A stretch of 5,993 nt of DNA. Origin: Collinsella sp. Its GTDB lineage: Bacteria; Actinomycetota; Coriobacteriia; Coriobacteriales; Coriobacteriaceae. Each line of letters opens with the position of its first letter. Position 1 is the stretch's first letter. Shown here in pieces: positions 4,659 to 5,993 of the stretch. The position numbers were made by a program, and so were the translations under genes. The stretch covers positions 1-5,993 of the forward strand of contig DXMK01000009.1 of assembly GCA_019414245.1 (NCBI GenBank). Reading direction: 5' to 3'. The notes beneath the pieces are model-generated. The model had not been told where the DNA came from and did no database searches. It saw only the letters and a program-made list of their open reading frames with translations.

Positions 4659-4687
4659 CAAACGTTTCAGATGATGTAATACGTTTG
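4659..4687. promoter_or_regulatory. Candidate operator overlapping the ansA -35
   Basis: CAAACGT (4659-4665) and ACGTTTG (4681-4687) are perfect inverted repeats 15 bases apart; the first also sits in the palindrome AAACGTTT (4660-4667). The right arm overlaps the ansA -35. The CG-centred A/T-flanked shape resembles LacI-family operators, but the regulator is unknown. Confidence 0.35.
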
Positions 4688-4712
4688 AACATTGGACGCC
4701 CTGTGCCACAAT
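4685..4712 (+). promoter_or_regulatory. Promoter of ansA
   Basis: TTGAAC (4685-4690), a 16-base gap, then TG-C-CACAAT with the hexamer at 4707-4712. Five of six -35 bases match and the -10 has a TG extension. The transcript would start near 4719. Confidence 0.5.
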
Positions 4713-4763
4713 ACTGCCGAACGACTCCGCCTCTGCGGCGGCAAATACGATAGGAATACCAGC

Positions 4764-5777
4764 ATGAAGCGCATCCTTCTCATCGCCACGGGCGGCACCA
4801 TCGCATCGACCGAGGACGGCAACGGCCTCTCCCCCGCCCTGACCGGTGAGGAACTCGCCCAGAGCGTCCCCGAGATCTCGGGCCTCTGCGAGCTTGACGT
4901 CGTGCAGCCCATGAACATCGACAGCACCAATATGCGCCCGAGCGACTGGATGCGTATCCGCGACGTCATCGTCGAGGGTTATGCCGACCACGACGGCTTC
5001 GTGATTCTGCACGGCACCGACACCATGAGCTACACCGCGGCAGCGCTTTCCTACCTGATTCAGGACAGCCCCAAGCCTATCGTGCTCACCGGTTCGCAAA
5101 AGCCCATGGGCAATCCTTTTACCGACGCCAAGCTCAACCTGTACCAGAGCCTGCTCTATGCGCTCGACGAGCACTCGCACGACGTCTCGATCGTGTTTGG
5201 CGGCGTAGCCATTGCCGGCACGCGCGCCCGCAAACAGCGCACCATGAGCTTTAACGCGTTCATTAGCGTCAACCATCCGCCCATCGCCTATATCCGCAAC
5301 GACCGCATCGTGCGCAACGGGCTTCACGGCACGCATCAGGGCGAAAACCCGGTGCGTTTCTACGACAGCATCGACCCGCGCGTATTTGTACTCAAGCTTA
5401 CGCCCGGCGTAAACCCGGGCATTCTCGACGCCCTTGCCAATAGCTACGACGCCGTGATTCTGGAGACCTTTGGCATTGGCGGCATCCCCGAGTTTGGTGA
5501 GTCGGGCGAGTCGTTCCAAGAGGCAATTTTCCGCTGGGTCGATTCGGGCCGCACCGTCGTTATGACCACGCAGGTTCCCGAAGAGGGCCTCGATCTGGGC
5601 GTTTATGAGGTCGGCCGTGCTTACGTCGATCATCCGGGCATTCTGCGCGGCGACGACATGACCACCGAAACGCTCGTGGCCAAAACCATGTGGGCACTCG
5701 GCCAGTCACGCGATGCCGCCGAGATCCAGCGCCTGTTCTACAGCCAAGTCAACCACGACCGCATCCCGATGGCGTAA
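4764..5777 (+). CDS. ansA: Cytoplasmic type I L-asparaginase
   Basis: The enzyme hydrolyses L-asparagine to aspartate and ammonia. The 337-residue product matches type I asparaginases (about 330-340). L-I-A-T-G-G-T-I-A-S (6-15) holds the first catalytic Thr, T12. I-L-H-G-T-D-T-M-S-Y (81-90) holds the second, T85, with D86. K157 in A-G-T-R-A-R-K-Q-R-T is the likely catalytic Lys of the Thr-Lys-Asp triad. There is no signal peptide, which supports the cytoplasmic type. An upstream in-frame ATG at 4692 falls inside the promoter; the ATG at 4764 has AGGA 8 bases before it and begins the conserved M-K-R-I-L-L-I-A strand. It stands alone with its own promoter, divergent from guaA. No AGG Arg codon was seen, in contrast to the Abi gene. 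The C-terminal part (about 200-337) contains the usual G-V-N-P-G-I and G-I-G-G-I-P motifs. Confidence 0.95.
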   Translation: MKRILLIATGGTIASTEDGNGLSPALTGEELAQSVPEISGLCELDVVQPMNIDSTNMRPSDWMRIRDVIVEGYADHDGFVILHGTDTMSYTAAALSYLIQDSPKPIVLTGSQKPMGNPFTDAKLNLYQSLLYALDEHSHDVSIVFGGVAIAGTRARKQRTMSFNAFISVNHPPIAYIRNDRIVRNGLHGTHQGENPVRFYDSIDPRVFVLKLTPGVNPGILDALANSYDAVILETFGIGGIPEFGESGESFQEAIFRWVDSGRTVVMTTQVPEEGLDLGVYEVGRAYVDHPGILRGDDMTTETLVAKTMWALGQSRDAAEIQRLFYSQVNHDRIPMA

Positions 5778-5781
5778 TCCC

Positions 5782-5809
5782 TAAGGCAGCTCCACTTATC
5801 GCAGCCTTA
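5782..5809 (+). terminator. Weak hairpin after ansA
   Basis: TAAGGC (5782-5787) pairs with GCCTTA (5804-5809), with an inner GC/GC step. It lies just behind the stop codon, but there is no T-run, so termination is uncertain. Confidence 0.35.
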
Positions 5810-5993
5810 AACGACAGGTGGTCCCCCTCGGGCCGTGCAAAAATCGGAGTATTCTGCAGTTTCTCCTCCGGAGGCATAGAATCGGCCGATTATTAGACGA
5901 ACTTTTAGGACGAAGGGGCCGTCTAGTAAATATTTATTGGCTCTGTTAGACCAAGGTTGACATAAAAACGATGTCACCGCGAGGCGGTACCCT
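5810..5993. other. Palindrome-rich untranslated region downstream of ansA
   Basis: No gene is seen. Present are CCTCCGGAGG (5865-5874), the perfect 12-bp palindrome AATCGGCCGATT (5880-5891), TAAATATTTA (5927-5936) and two competing stems that share CGTCTA (5920-5925). An inverted pair TGACAT/ATGTCA (5958-5963, 5971-5976) and ACCGC/GCGGT (5976-5988) follow. It could be the leader of a gene beyond the window. Confidence 0.4.

Noticed and set aside
4353..5633. 426-codon minus-strand open frame
   Set aside because: It overlaps both guaA (another frame) and ansA (opposite strand) and has no recognisable domain.
5957..5985. TTGACA as the -35 of a promoter
   Set aside because: At 16-18 bases downstream there is only GC-rich sequence without a -10 box; the hexamer is part of an inverted repeat.

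Overview
The window looks like chromosomal DNA of a high-GC actinobacterium, most likely of the class Coriobacteriia (Collinsella-like). This is my reading of the GC-rich codon use, the GuaA sequence and the overall gene set; I could not run a database search.

Layout. Positions 1-52 hold only the last 16 codons of a + strand gene, possibly a histidine kinase, ending in a perfect 14-bp hairpin. Positions 53-860 contain no gene I can support; the stretch is rich in hairpins and includes a minus-strand terminator (about 299-336) and a plus-strand terminator-like hairpin (about 605-632). From 880 a defence-type module begins: an extended -10 promoter, an Abi_2-family HEPN protein with the R-x4-H ribonuclease motif (921-1883), and directly behind it a strong promoter lying inside the last codons of that gene. 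This promoter drives a small structured RNA (about 1888-1950). A second diverged copy of the promoter plus the two-hairpin RNA follows at 1989-2080. The two copies keep the same pairing through compensatory changes and both place a GNRA tetraloop on the terminator hairpin. I read this as a protein toxin with a tandem non-coding RNA partner, of the AbiF type.

Next comes a YjdF/DUF2992 gene (2387-2806) behind its own promoter and a structured leader. The leader carries a perfect 7-base anti-Shine-Dalgarno, which fits the known yjdF riboswitch. A hairpin separates it from convergent guaA (2899-4497, minus strand; GMP synthase). Divergent from guaA is a cytoplasmic type I L-asparaginase, ansA (4764-5777), with a promoter and a candidate operator. 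The last 215 bases hold palindromes and alternative hairpins but no gene.

Possible island. The 3' end of guaA is a known target of site-specific integrases. A similar guaA-tail sequence (stop codon plus E-W-E codons) lies at 451-468, and a shorter one at 205-216, both in the same orientation as the real guaA end. The Abi/RNA/yjdF block may therefore be cargo inserted at guaA. Ten of the 32 Arg codons of the Abi gene are AGG, whereas I found none in ansA, which also suggests a foreign origin.
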